Shown here in pieces: positions 41,427 to 50,650 of a stretch of 64,000 nt of DNA. A model generated the notes under the pieces. That model was not told the origin of the DNA and did not search any database. It saw only the letters and a program-made list of their open reading frames with translations. Source of the stretch: Coriobacteriaceae bacterium (lineage in GTDB: Bacteria > Actinomycetota > Coriobacteriia > Coriobacteriales > UMGS124); assembly GCA_019421015.1 (NCBI GenBank), contig JAHZGC010000014.1:32818-96817 (forward strand), in the 5' to 3' direction. Numbering within the stretch: the stretch's first letter is position 1; the number at the start of each line of letters is the position of its first letter. A program made the translations under genes and the position numbers.

Positions 41427-42104
41427 TAGGTATCCCGCCGGCCGCCTCACCGGCTGCCCTGCCTCCAGCCTCAGCTCCTCAAAACTCCTCACCGCTATAT
41501 CTGCCAGGGCCCCTAGTTCCTCGAAAGTCCCGCTTTCGTCGCAATCCCACACTGCGACCGTGGGGTATCCGGCTGTCTTGGCACACCGGAGCGCGTAAGC
41601 GGCGTCCTCAAAGACCCAGGTCTGCTCCCGCGGGGTTTCCAGCAGCTCCCGTGCACGGTCATAGGCTGCAGGCTCACGCTTGGAGGCGCCCACGTCGTCG
41701 ACTGACACCACGGGGCCGATGTATTCTGCCAGCCCCGACTCTTCGAGTCCCGGCCCCAACATGAAATGGGGGCTCGAGGACGCAACGGCGCAGGGGACCC
41801 CAGCGTCGCGCAACGCCTGCAAAAACGCCTCGACCCCTGGTCGGGGAGTCGCCCTGGTACGGTAGTAATCCACCGCCATCTCGCGTATCAGCGCCTCCAC
41901 CTCGGCGGCGCTTGAGCCCAGGCCGTGCTCCTCGTGGAAGAAGCGGGCGGTTTCGGGCAGGGTAAAGGTGCAGAGCCGGTCGACTTCCTCGTCGGTCAGC
42001 CGGTGGCCGGCCATGCGCGCCAGCTCGGACTCCATGGCGTGCCATAGCCCCATGGTGTCGAGCAACGTGCCGTCGCAGTCGAATATGGCCCCGGCCATCC
42101 TCAT
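41364..42104 (-). CDS. HAD-family phosphatase/phosphomutase (beta-PGM-like)
   Basis: A 246-residue hydrolase. FDCDGTLLDT has the nucleophilic and acid Asp residues; a helical cap follows (~15-85); motif II is ASSSPHF, motif III SKREPAAYDRA, motif IV EDAAYALRCAKTAG. The fold fits subfamily I enzymes such as beta-phosphoglucomutase or sugar-phosphate phosphatases; substrate unknown. GAGGAG is seven bases before ATG 42104. The last ~20 residues (CQNPRPVCGNPAKSVAPCAD) are coded by the 131-bp repeat and are not part of the fold. Confidence 0.83.
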   Translation of the reverse strand: MRMAGAIFDCDGTLLDTMGLWHAMESELARMAGHRLTDEEVDRLCTFTLPETARFFHEEHGLGSSAAEVEALIREMAVDYYRTRATPRPGVEAFLQALRDAGVPCAVASSSPHFMLGPGLEESGLAEYIGPVVSVDDVGASKREPAAYDRARELLETPREQTWVFEDAAYALRCAKTAGYPTVAVWDCDESGTFEELGALADIAVRSFEELRLEAGQPVRRPAGYLCQNPRPVCGNPAKSVAPCAD

Positions 42105-42299
42105 GATGAACTCCTCGTGTTGTCCGTTGGGGGTGCCCATTGTACGTCGGTACCCACCGGCCCCGCCCAACTCGTGGAAAGAACGTCAACAACTGGCGCC
42201 CAGTCAGCGAGTGGAACCATTTTGACCTTGCGTCGGGGTATAACCGTGAGAAGTTTACGCACACTGACGACCGCAACAAAGTCGGGGGGTATCCGCACC

Positions 42300-44210
42300 A
42301 TGGCCGGCAACAGCAACATGGACGAGACCAAGAAACGAAGGGCGATGATCACCTATGTCCTTATCGGCGTTTTGGTGATCATACTGCTCAACACGCTCCT
42401 TGCACCGCAGCTCACCCAGAACCGGGTCGAGTCGGTGCCCTATACCCAGCTCATCTCCATGGCCGACGACGGCAACGTGGGCGAGGTGAACTACAACCTC
42501 AGCACGGGCGACATCATGTTCACCTCCAAGCCCGCGGAGGAGGGGGCGGAGGTCCAGTACTACTCCACGACCTACTGGCCCAACGACGACACGCTGCTGC
42601 CCCGCCTTGAGGCCGCCGGTGCCACCGCCACCACGCACATCGAGCAGTCCGGCAACGGCACGATGTTCGTCTACCTGCTCACGCTGTTCCTGCCGATCCT
42701 CATCTTCATCGGCTTCGGCTGGTGGATGAACCGCCGTCTCAAGAAGCAGCTCGGCGACGACAACCCCACCATGAGCTTCGGCGGCTTCGGCCAGGGGCTG
42801 GGCTCCTCGGGCGCCAAGATCGTGGCCGAGAAGGAGACGGGCGTCACCTTTAACGATGTCGCCGGCCAGGACGAGGCCAAGGAGGCCCTGACCGAAATCG
42901 TCGACTTCCTCGACAAACCTGAGCGCTACGAGGAGATCGGCGCCAAGCTGCCCCGCGGCGCCCTGCTCGTGGGCCCTCCCGGCACCGGCAAGACCCTGCT
43001 CGCCAAGGCCGTGGCCGGCGAGGCCAAGGTGCCGTTCTTCTCCATCAGTGGCTCCGAGTTCGTCGAGATGTTCGTGGGCCGCGGCGCCGCCAAGGTGCGC
43101 GACCTCTTTAAGCAGGCCAAGGACAAGGCACCCTGCATCGTCTTCATCGACGAGATCGACACCATCGGCAAGCGGCGCGACACCGCCGGCTTCACCTCCA
43201 ACGACGAGCGCGAGCAGACCCTGAACCAGCTGCTCACCGAGATGGACGGCTTCGACAACCACAAGGGCATCGTGGTCCTGGGCGCCACCAACCGCCCCGA
43301 GACCCTGGACCCGGCCCTGCTGCGCCCGGGGCGCTTCGACCGCCGCGTGCCTGTGGAGCTGCCCGACCTTGCCGGCCGTACCGCCATTCTCAAGCTTCAT
43401 GCCAAGAACGTGAAGATGGCCGGGCCCATCGACTTCGGCGGCATCGCACGGGCCACCTCGGGCGCGTCGGGCGCCGACCTTGCCAACATCGTGAACGAGG
43501 CCGCCCTGCGCGCCGTGCGCGAGGGCCGCAAGGGCATCATCCAGGAGGACCTGCAGGAGTCGGTCGAGGTGGTCATTGCAGGCCAGCAGCGCAAGAGCAT
43601 GGTCCTCTCCGACAAAGAGAAGCAGATGGTGGCCTACCACGAGATCGGCCACGCGCTGGTTGCCGCCAAGCAGTCCAACTCGGCGCCCGTCACCAAGATC
43701 ACCATCGTGCCGCGCACCTCGGGCGCCCTGGGCTACACCATGCAGGTCGACGAGGACGAGCACTTCCTGACCACCAAGGAGGAGGCGCTCGAGAAGCTCG
43801 CGACCATGTGCGGCGGCCGTGCGGCCGAGGAGGTCGTCTTCGACACCATGACCACCGGCGCCGCCAACGACATCGAGCAGGCCACCAAGCTCGCCCGCAA
43901 CATGATCACGCGCTTCGGCATGAGCCCCGAGTTCGGCATGGTGGCCCTGGGTACGGTGAACAGCCCCTACCTGAACAGCGACACCTCCCTCACCTGCAGC
44001 GAGGGCACGGCCGAGAAGGTCGACGACGCGGTGATCGCCCTGGTGGGGCAGGCTCACGCCAAAGCCCTGCAGATCCTGCGCGAGAACAAGTTCAAGCTCC
44101 ACGAGCTCGCCGGCTACCTCGTACGCAAGGAGTCCATCACGGGCGAGGAGTTCATGAGCATGCTCAACGACGGGCCGGCACCTGCGGCTCCCGCCGACTC
44201 CCAGCAGTAG
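42300..44210 (+). CDS. ftsH: ATP-dependent zinc metalloprotease FtsH
   Basis: A 636-residue membrane AAA+ protease. Two membrane helices (~15-35 and ~120-140) flank an outer domain. The AAA module has GPPGTGKTLLAKAVAGEA, FIDEIDTIG, the second region of homology ATNRPETLDPALLRPGRFDRR, and the pore segment near FVEMFVGRGAAKV. The zinc site is HEIGH, with Ile in place of the usual Ala, and a later Asp ligand. Start ATG 42300 has GGGGGG upstream; the frame stays open further 5-prime without a good site. A terminator follows. Confidence 0.95.
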   Translation: MAGNSNMDETKKRRAMITYVLIGVLVIILLNTLLAPQLTQNRVESVPYTQLISMADDGNVGEVNYNLSTGDIMFTSKPAEEGAEVQYYSTTYWPNDDTLLPRLEAAGATATTHIEQSGNGTMFVYLLTLFLPILIFIGFGWWMNRRLKKQLGDDNPTMSFGGFGQGLGSSGAKIVAEKETGVTFNDVAGQDEAKEALTEIVDFLDKPERYEEIGAKLPRGALLVGPPGTGKTLLAKAVAGEAKVPFFSISGSEFVEMFVGRGAAKVRDLFKQAKDKAPCIVFIDEIDTIGKRRDTAGFTSNDEREQTLNQLLTEMDGFDNHKGIVVLGATNRPETLDPALLRPGRFDRRVPVELPDLAGRTAILKLHAKNVKMAGPIDFGGIARATSGASGADLANIVNEAALRAVREGRKGIIQEDLQESVEVVIAGQQRKSMVLSDKEKQMVAYHEIGHALVAAKQSNSAPVTKITIVPRTSGALGYTMQVDEDEHFLTTKEEALEKLATMCGGRAAEEVVFDTMTTGAANDIEQATKLARNMITRFGMSPEFGMVALGTVNSPYLNSDTSLTCSEGTAEKVDDAVIALVGQAHAKALQILRENKFKLHELAGYLVRKESITGEEFMSMLNDGPAPAAPADSQQ

Positions 44211-44238
44211 GCGCTTACTCAGGATATGTTCGTCCGAA

Positions 44239-44268
44239 CCCCGGTGCCGCGCTTGGTGCCGGGGTTTT
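44239..44268 (+). terminator. Intrinsic terminator after ftsH
   Basis: CCCCGG (44239-44244) pairs with CCGGGG (44259-44264), with additional pairs in a G+C-rich loop, and is followed by TTTT. Confidence 0.75.
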
Positions 44269-44384
44269 GTGTGTACGCACAAGGTTCGTGGGACGTTTGC
44301 ATTGACGCTGGCCTAATCGCCGTGCGGCACGTACAATGGCGAGCTACTTTGATACCGGACCCTTTTACTGCGGAGGTATGGACT

Positions 44385-45851
44385 GTGCCTTTCGGTTCTG
44401 TGGCATCCGCCAGCGCCAAGCGCCCCCATCGGGGTCTGCGCGTGGCGGGGCTTGTGCTCGGCGTCGTCGCGGCCGTGGTGGCCGTGGTCTACTGCGCCGG
44501 CTGTATCTTCTTCTACAACCGCTTTTGGCCCAACACGACCATCGGTGGGGCCGACGTCTCCATGATGGGCCCCTCCCAGGCGGCCGCCGCTATCGACGAG
44601 GCGACGCGCGTGCAGCAGGTCGGCGTCTCAGGGCAGGGCGTGAGCTTTGTGCTCACCGGTGAGAGCGCGGGCCTGAGAATCGATGCTGCGGGGGCCGTGG
44701 ATGCAGCCTTGGCCAAAGAGCGCAGCTGGCAGTGGCCTGCCCAGATCCTGCAATCCCACGACGACTCCGATGTGCTGAGCGCCTCCTTCGACGAGGGGGT
44801 GCTGCGCCCGGCTGTAGAAAGCCAGCTTGCCGCCCACAACTCCGTGGCTTCCGGTCCCGTCGACGCGTTTCTCTACTTCGACGAGGGGAGCGGCACCTAT
44901 CAGGTGAACCCCGGCTCTACGGGCACGCTCCTCGACGTCGACAGCGTCATGCACGCCGTGGAGGACGCCGTGGCCGCCGGGCACGGCACCGTGGCGCTCA
45001 CGAGCGCAAGCCTCGTCCAGCAGTCCAAGACGGCCTCGGACGAGGGGCTTTTGGCCTCCCGCGATGCGGCCAACACCTACCTCTCCTGCAACCTCGACCT
45101 GTTGGTGGGCGGCGTCACGGTGGCCTCGGTGAACCCCGCCACGGTGCGCGACTGGATCTGCTTTGGCGAGGACTCCTCTGTCTGGCTCGACGAGGGGGCG
45201 CTCTCGGCTTGGGTCGACGCCCTGGAGGCCACCATCGACTCGGCCTACACCACGCGTACCTACACCCGCCCCCACGACGGCAAGGTCGTGACCGTGAACG
45301 GCGGTGCCTACGGCTGGATCAGCAACGGCGACGAGCTCGACCAGCTGGTGCGCGACGCCGTGTACGGCGGCTACACCGGCGCCCAGGACGTGCCGCTCAA
45401 GCAGTCGGCCGAGACCTTTAACCCCGGCGGCCGCGACTGGGGCAACAAGTACGTCGACGTGGACCTGACCGAGCAGCGCGCCTACTTCTACGACGAGTGG
45501 GGCAGCATGATCGTGGAGACCCCGATCATCAGCGGCTCGGTGGCGGTTCCCGATCGCGCCACCCCCGAGGGCGTCTACTACATCACGAACAAGGCACTCG
45601 ACCAGACGCTTGTGGGCCTGCCCGACCCGAACAACAACAACGAACCGCTGTACAGGACGCCCGTTGACTACTGGATGCCTTTTGTCGGCAACATGGTGGG
45701 CTTGCACGATGCGAGTTGGCAGTCCTACTGGGGTCCGGAGGTCTACAAGACCCTCGACGGCTCCCACGGCTGCGTGAACCTGCCCCCCGACATCGCCGAG
45801 TGGTGCTACGGCTGGATCGACGTCGGCACCCCGGTCATCACCCACTACTAG
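44385..45851 (+). CDS. L,D-transpeptidase (YkuD) with peptidoglycan-binding domains
   Basis: A 488-residue exported, membrane-anchored protein. An N-terminal signal anchor (~20-45) is followed by two putative YoeB/PG_binding_4-type repeats (~55-320) and the YkuD catalytic domain. The latter has VDVDLTEQRAYFYDEW, TPEGVYYI, and the active site SHGCVNLPPDIAEW with catalytic Cys; a His upstream in VGLHDASW completes it. It forms 3-3 cross-links in the cell wall. GTG 44385 has GGAGG eight bases upstream; ATG 44378 is out of frame. The hairpin at 45871 ends the gene. Confidence 0.88.
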   Translation: MPFGSVASASAKRPHRGLRVAGLVLGVVAAVVAVVYCAGCIFFYNRFWPNTTIGGADVSMMGPSQAAAAIDEATRVQQVGVSGQGVSFVLTGESAGLRIDAAGAVDAALAKERSWQWPAQILQSHDDSDVLSASFDEGVLRPAVESQLAAHNSVASGPVDAFLYFDEGSGTYQVNPGSTGTLLDVDSVMHAVEDAVAAGHGTVALTSASLVQQSKTASDEGLLASRDAANTYLSCNLDLLVGGVTVASVNPATVRDWICFGEDSSVWLDEGALSAWVDALEATIDSAYTTRTYTRPHDGKVVTVNGGAYGWISNGDELDQLVRDAVYGGYTGAQDVPLKQSAETFNPGGRDWGNKYVDVDLTEQRAYFYDEWGSMIVETPIISGSVAVPDRATPEGVYYITNKALDQTLVGLPDPNNNNEPLYRTPVDYWMPFVGNMVGLHDASWQSYWGPEVYKTLDGSHGCVNLPPDIAEWCYGWIDVGTPVITHY

Positions 45852-45870
45852 CGTATTTTGAGGAAGTTCC

Positions 45871-45909
45871 CGGACGGGCCCGCTGCTTCTTTCGCGACGG
45901 GCCCGTCCG
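45871..45909 (+). terminator. Hairpin after the L,D-transpeptidase gene
   Basis: CGGACGGGCCCG (45871-45882) is exactly complementary to 45898-45909. No T run follows immediately. It lies just before the T-box leader. Confidence 0.6.
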
Positions 45910-45932
45910 TGCTATCCTTCCTCCCAAAGCTG

Positions 45933-46221
45933 TGATGGGGAAGAGTAGCCCGGCCAGCGTGTCCACAAGCGAGCGGGGACGGTGGGAGCCCGCGGACGCG
46001 TCCGAGCGAAGATCACCCCGGAGCTGCGGCCCCAAAGGGCACCCGTGCGATCGACTGCGGGGTCCCGAGTAGGCGCCGACGGATGCGGCCACCGTTACGG
46101 GCCGGCCGAGTACGGCGGAAACTCCGCTCGCTGGGTGGTTTACAAGCGAAGTCGCGGCCCCTCGTCCAAGGGGCCTTATCGGCGCTTCGTCCCAGCAACA
46201 CGGGACGGGGCGCCTTTTTGT
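45933..46221 (+). promoter_or_regulatory. T-box riboswitch (tRNA-Ile) controlling ileS
   Basis: The leader opens with GATGGGGAAGAGTA (45934 on). It then has AGCGAGCGGGGACGG and GGTGGGAGCC, as in stem I of T-boxes. The specifier codon is ATC (Ile) at 46012-46014, followed by the usual A. A CCGTTACGGGCCGGCCGAG stem-III-like segment follows. The T-box bulge is GGGTGGT (46133-46139), whose final U matches the A73 of tRNA-Ile. A strong terminator follows: GGCGCTTCGTCCC (46181-46193) pairs with GGGACGGGGCGCC (46202-46214), then TTTTT. Uncharged tRNA-Ile should allow read-through into ileS. Confidence 0.9.
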
Positions 46222-46254
46222 GCGCTCCGGCTACAAGAAGGAAGGAACAGCACG

Positions 46255-49068
46255 GTGGCAAGCGACTACAAGAAGACCATGAACCTGCCCCAAACCGACT
46301 TCCCCATGCGCGCGGGCCTCGCCAAGAGCGAGCCCGAGCGTCTGAAGCGCTGGGAGGAGGCCGACGTCTACGAGCTCGTCCTCAAAAAGAACGAGGGCCA
46401 CGACTCCTTCGTGCTGCACGACGGCCCCCCCTATGCCAACGGCCCCATCCACATCGGCCACGCCATGAACAAGATCTCTAAAGACATGATCATGCGCTAC
46501 TGGTCGATGCGCGGTTATCGCACCCCCTACGTGCCCGGCTGGGACTGCCACGGCCAGCCCATCGAGCACAAGGTCGAGGAGAAGCTCGGCACCAAGAAGT
46601 TCAACGAGACGCCGGTCACCGAGATCCGCGCCATGTGCAACGAGTTCGCGGTCGAGAACATCGAGCTACAGAAGCAGGGCTTCCGCCGTCTGGGCGTCCT
46701 GGGCGACTGGGAGCATCCCTACCTCACGCTCTACCACGAGCACGACGCGGCCGACATCGAGGTCTTCAAGGCCCTCTTTGACAAGGGCATGGTCTATCGC
46801 GGCCGCAAGCCCGTGAACTGGTGCAAGCACTGCCACACCGCCCTGGCCGAGGCCGAGATCGAGTACGCCGACGAGGTGAGCCCCTCGATCTTTGTGCGCA
46901 TGGAGCTGACCGATTGCCCCGACGGCCTCGAGGGCTTCGATGGCCCGGTCGACTTCGTGATCTGGACCACCACCCCTTGGACGATGCCGGCCGACCAGGC
47001 CGTGGCCCTCAAGCCCGACGGCGAGTACGTGGCCGTGCTGCACGACGGCCGCGCCGAGATCATGGTGCGCGACCTCGTGGAGCGCGTGTGCGCCGTCGCC
47101 GAGTGGGAGCCCGTGCTGGTCGAGGTCGACGGCGAGCCCTGGGTCCGCACCGGCGAGCGGCTGGCCGGGCTGCACTACATCCAGCCCATCTTCCCCGAGG
47201 TCAGGGGTGTGGCCATCACGGCCGACTACGTGGGCGTCGAGGACGGCACGGGCATCGTGCACATCGCGCCCGGCCACGGCGCCGACGACTACTACGCCTA
47301 CGTCGAGAAGGTCGGCAAGGACTTCGTGATGCCCGTCGACGACAACGGGCGCTTCTACGTGGGCGAGGGCATCGGCACGGGCGGCCCCTTCTCGGGCATG
47401 GACACCGACGAGGCCAACGGGCCCATCATCGACTTCTTGCGCGAGCGTGGCAACCTCGTGGCGGTCAAGAAGCTCAACCACAGCTACCCGCACTGCTGGC
47501 GCTGCAAGCAGCCCACCATCTTCCGCGCCACCGACCAGTGGTTCGTCTCCATGGACGACACCGGCCTGCGCGAGGCGGCGCTCGACCAGATCGAGAACCA
47601 CGTGGCGTGGTATCCCGCCCACGCCTCCAAGCGCATCGGCGCCATGGTCGAGGGGCGCCCCGACTGGTGCATCTCGCGCCAGCGCAACTGGGGCGTGCCG
47701 ATTCCGAGCTTTACCTGCGCGGAGTGCGGCCAGAAGGTCATGAACGACGACGCCCTCGACGCCGTCATCGCACTGTTCCAGGAGAAGGGCTCCGACGCCT
47801 GGTTCGCCGAAGACCCGGCCAGCTACCTGGGTGACGCCAACGTGTGTCCCGCCTGCGGCGCCCACAGCCTCAAGGCCGACCGCGACATCCTCGACGTATG
47901 GTGGGACTCCGGCGTCTCCTGGAAGGCCGTCTGCGAGAACCGCCCCGAGCTCTCGTACCCTGCCGACATGTACCTGGAAGGGTCTGACCAGCACCGCGGC
48001 TGGTTCCAGAGCTCGCTGCTCACGAGCGTGGGCGCTAACGGGGTCGCGCCCTACAAGGCGGTCGTCTCCCAAGGCTTCACGCTCGACGGCCAGGGACGCA
48101 AGATGAGCAAGTCCCTGGGCAACGTCATCGACCCCAACAAGGTCTGTGACGAGATGGGTGCCGATATCATCCGCCTGTGGGTGGCGTCGGTCGACACCTC
48201 GACCGACGTGGCCATCGACCATGAGATCCTCAAGCGCACGAGCGACGCCTACCGCCGCTTCCGCAACACGTTCCGCTTCCTGCTCTCCGAGCTCTACGAC
48301 TTCGACCCGTCTACGGACACCGTCGCCGTGGAAGAGCTGCTGCCCGTGGATGCCTGCGCGCTTGCCCGCATGGGCGAGGTCCACGCCAAGGTGGAGCAGG
48401 CCTACGCGGAGTATCGTTTCAACGGGGTGTACCGCGCCCTCTACGACTACGTGGTGACCGAGCTCTCCAACGTCTACCTCGACGTCATCAAGGACCGCAC
48501 CTACTGCGACGCGCCTGCGTCCAGGGGGCGTCGGAGCGCCCAGACCGTGCTGGCGGCCATCCTCGAGATGCTCCTGCACGACCTGCAGCCCATCCTGGCC
48601 TTTACCTGCGACGAGGTCATCGAGTACCTGCCCGAGGCCATGCGCGACGGCCGCACCTTTGCGGCTCTGCTCGACTGGTACGAGTCTCCGATGGCCGCCG
48701 AGCGTGCCGAGGTGCTGCTGCCCGGCTACCGGGCGGCCATCGAGGTGCGCGACGTGGTGACCAAGGCCCTGGAGGACGCCCGCGCCGCAAAGCTCATCGG
48801 CAAGAGCCAGGAGGCGTCCGTGCGGGTCTGTGCTCCGGCCACCGCCGTGGAGCTGGTCGAGGCCTCGGGCATCGACATGGCCGAGCTCTGCATCGTGAGC
48901 TCTCTCGAGCTTGTCGCCTCCGAGGACGACTCGTTCTCCTGCGACGTGGCCGTGGCGGCCGGCGAGGTGTGCCCGCGCTGCTGGAACGTGCGCGAGCTGG
49001 GCGAGGACGGCCTGTGCCGCCGCTGCCATGAGGCCCTTGCCGCCGTCGAGCACGGTGGCCGGGAGTAA
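46255..49068 (+). CDS. ileS: Isoleucyl-tRNA synthetase
   Basis: A 937-residue class I synthetase. PPYANGPIHIGHAMNK has the HIGH motif, KMSKSLGNVIDP the KMSKS loop, and WTTTPWTMPADQAVA belongs to the editing domain. The C-terminal zinc site is CPRCWNVRELGEDGLCRRCH. The start is GTG 46255 with AAGGAAGGA upstream; in-frame codons before it lie inside the T-box and are not translated. Regulated by the tRNA-Ile T-box. lspA follows after two bases. Confidence 0.96.
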   Translation: MASDYKKTMNLPQTDFPMRAGLAKSEPERLKRWEEADVYELVLKKNEGHDSFVLHDGPPYANGPIHIGHAMNKISKDMIMRYWSMRGYRTPYVPGWDCHGQPIEHKVEEKLGTKKFNETPVTEIRAMCNEFAVENIELQKQGFRRLGVLGDWEHPYLTLYHEHDAADIEVFKALFDKGMVYRGRKPVNWCKHCHTALAEAEIEYADEVSPSIFVRMELTDCPDGLEGFDGPVDFVIWTTTPWTMPADQAVALKPDGEYVAVLHDGRAEIMVRDLVERVCAVAEWEPVLVEVDGEPWVRTGERLAGLHYIQPIFPEVRGVAITADYVGVEDGTGIVHIAPGHGADDYYAYVEKVGKDFVMPVDDNGRFYVGEGIGTGGPFSGMDTDEANGPIIDFLRERGNLVAVKKLNHSYPHCWRCKQPTIFRATDQWFVSMDDTGLREAALDQIENHVAWYPAHASKRIGAMVEGRPDWCISRQRNWGVPIPSFTCAECGQKVMNDDALDAVIALFQEKGSDAWFAEDPASYLGDANVCPACGAHSLKADRDILDVWWDSGVSWKAVCENRPELSYPADMYLEGSDQHRGWFQSSLLTSVGANGVAPYKAVVSQGFTLDGQGRKMSKSLGNVIDPNKVCDEMGADIIRLWVASVDTSTDVAIDHEILKRTSDAYRRFRNTFRFLLSELYDFDPSTDTVAVEELLPVDACALARMGEVHAKVEQAYAEYRFNGVYRALYDYVVTELSNVYLDVIKDRTYCDAPASRGRRSAQTVLAAILEMLLHDLQPILAFTCDEVIEYLPEAMRDGRTFAALLDWYESPMAAERAEVLLPGYRAAIEVRDVVTKALEDARAAKLIGKSQEASVRVCAPATAVELVEASGIDMAELCIVSSLELVASEDDSFSCDVAVAAGEVCPRCWNVRELGEDGLCRRCHEALAAVEHGGRE

Positions 49069-49070
49069 CC

Positions 49071-49562
49071 ATGGCATCCAGGGCTTTGCGCATGGGCGGC
49101 TACATAGGGGCGTTTGCGGCGGTGGTCGCCGGGGACCAGGCGGTCAAAGCTGCCATGCGCGGGCTGCTGTCCGAGGACGGGTCCATGACGCTGGTTCCCG
49201 GCATCATGGACCTGCACCTCGTCTATAACGGGGGGGCCGCCTTTGGAATGGGCGACGGGGGCGCGTGGCTGTACGTGGCCGTTGCGCTCGCGGTCCTCGT
49301 CGCCTCGGTCGCCTACGTGGTCCTCGGCAACCCGTCGGTCCCCCTCTCCGTCGCGCTCGGCTTTGTGGCGGGAGGTGGCGTGGGGAACCTTATCGACCGC
49401 GTGGCCACGGGCACGGTGACCGACTTCTTCATGCCCACCTTCGTCGACTTTGCCGTGTTCAACGTGGCCGACATCGCCATCACCTGCGGTGCCGTGGTGG
49501 CGTTTGTGCTGTTCTGGCGAGCCGAGGGCTCCCGTGGCCAGAAGGACGGGGGGCGTTTATGA
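49071..49562 (+). CDS. lspA: Lipoprotein signal peptidase
   Basis: A 163-residue membrane aspartyl protease (signal peptidase II). Four membrane helices are visible. The two catalytic Asp lie in GGVGNLIDRVATGTVTDF and FNVADIAITCG; NGGAAFG is also conserved. It matures the lipoproteins of this monoderm cell. ATG two bases after ileS; its stop overlaps the rluD-type start (ATGA). Confidence 0.95.
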   Translation: MASRALRMGGYIGAFAAVVAGDQAVKAAMRGLLSEDGSMTLVPGIMDLHLVYNGGAAFGMGDGGAWLYVAVALAVLVASVAYVVLGNPSVPLSVALGFVAGGGVGNLIDRVATGTVTDFFMPTFVDFAVFNVADIAITCGAVVAFVLFWRAEGSRGQKDGGRL

Positions 49563-50596
49563 GCCGCTTGCGCCGGGCCGTCGTTCCCCCCGAGCTCGAC
49601 GGCGAGCGCATGGACGCCTTCCTCGGGGGAGCCCGGGTCTATGCGAGCCGTTCGGCCGCGGTCAAGGCGGTCGAAGCCGGGGACGTGAGCGTAAACGGCG
49701 TTCCCGTGACGTCCAAAAAGCACCTTCTTTCCGAGGGAGACCTGGTCGAGGCGGTGGTCCCCGAGGAGGAGACGGCCGTCGTGGCCCTCGAGCCAGAGCG
49801 CATCCCGCTCGACATCCGTTACGAGGACGACCGCCTCATCGTGCTGTCGAAGCAGCGCGGCCTGGTGTGCCACCCCTCGCCGGGACACCCGTCGCATACC
49901 CTGGCCAACGCCCTGGTCGCCCATTGCGGGGCCGACCACCTCGGTGTGCTTCAGGGGGAGGACCGCCCCGGCATCGTGCACCGTCTCGACATGGACACCA
50001 CGGGGCTCATGCTCGCTGCCAAAGACGACGAGACCCAGGCGGCCCTGCAGGGCGCCATCCGCCTCCGTTCGGTCGACCGGCGCTACATCACCCTCGTCCA
50101 CGGCTATATAGCCCCCGACACGGGGCTGGTCGACGCACCCATAGCCCGCTCGACCCACGACCGCCTGCGCATGGCCGTGAGCGAGGAGCCCGGCGCGCGG
50201 CAGTCGGTCACCACCTTCTCGGTGCTCGAGCGCTTCGAGGCCGGGCGCAAGGACGAGGGGTACACGCTTCTCGAGTGCAAGCTCTTTACCGGGAGGACCC
50301 ACCAGATTCGCGTCCACATGGCCTATATCCACCACCCCGTCGTGGGGGACCAGCTGTACGGCCGGGGCAGCGATGCGGCCAACCACGGGCTCGACCGGCA
50401 GTTCCTCCATTCATGGAGCCTCTCCTTCGACCATCCGGCCACGGGAGAACACCTGTCGTTCGTTGACCCGCCCACCTGGGAGCTCTACGATACCCTCGAG
50501 GAGATAGCCCCCCTTTCCCTGGGGCGGACCGATCGCGGCAAGGAGGTCCTTGGGCTTTTGGAACGCGAACGGGCATGGAACGAGGCGTCATGGTAA
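49559..50596 (+). CDS. rluD: RluA/RluD-family 23S rRNA pseudouridine synthase
   Basis: A 345-residue enzyme. An S4 RNA-binding domain (~10-70: SRSAAVKAVEAGDVSVNGVPVTSKKHLLSEGDLVE) precedes the catalytic domain with the diagnostic GIVHRLDMDTTGLM carrying catalytic Asp, then LYGRGSDA and KLFTGRTHQIRVHMAY. It isomerises uridines in 23S rRNA. ATG 49559 overlaps the lspA stop, so ileS-lspA-rluD form one unit. The exact target (RluD versus a paralogue) is not certain. Confidence 0.9.
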   Translation: MSRLRRAVVPPELDGERMDAFLGGARVYASRSAAVKAVEAGDVSVNGVPVTSKKHLLSEGDLVEAVVPEEETAVVALEPERIPLDIRYEDDRLIVLSKQRGLVCHPSPGHPSHTLANALVAHCGADHLGVLQGEDRPGIVHRLDMDTTGLMLAAKDDETQAALQGAIRLRSVDRRYITLVHGYIAPDTGLVDAPIARSTHDRLRMAVSEEPGARQSVTTFSVLERFEAGRKDEGYTLLECKLFTGRTHQIRVHMAYIHHPVVGDQLYGRGSDAANHGLDRQFLHSWSLSFDHPATGEHLSFVDPPTWELYDTLEEIAPLSLGRTDRGKEVLGLLERERAWNEASW

Positions 50597-50650
50597 GCTC
50601 GCCGGTGGGGCTCGAGCGCCCCGCGGCAAGGTGAGAGAGGTGCAACCCTT

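Noticed and set aside
44302..44337. Promoter TTGACG with TACAAT before the L,D-transpeptidase
   Set aside because: The two boxes are 24 bp apart, outside the normal range, so the pairing is not supported.
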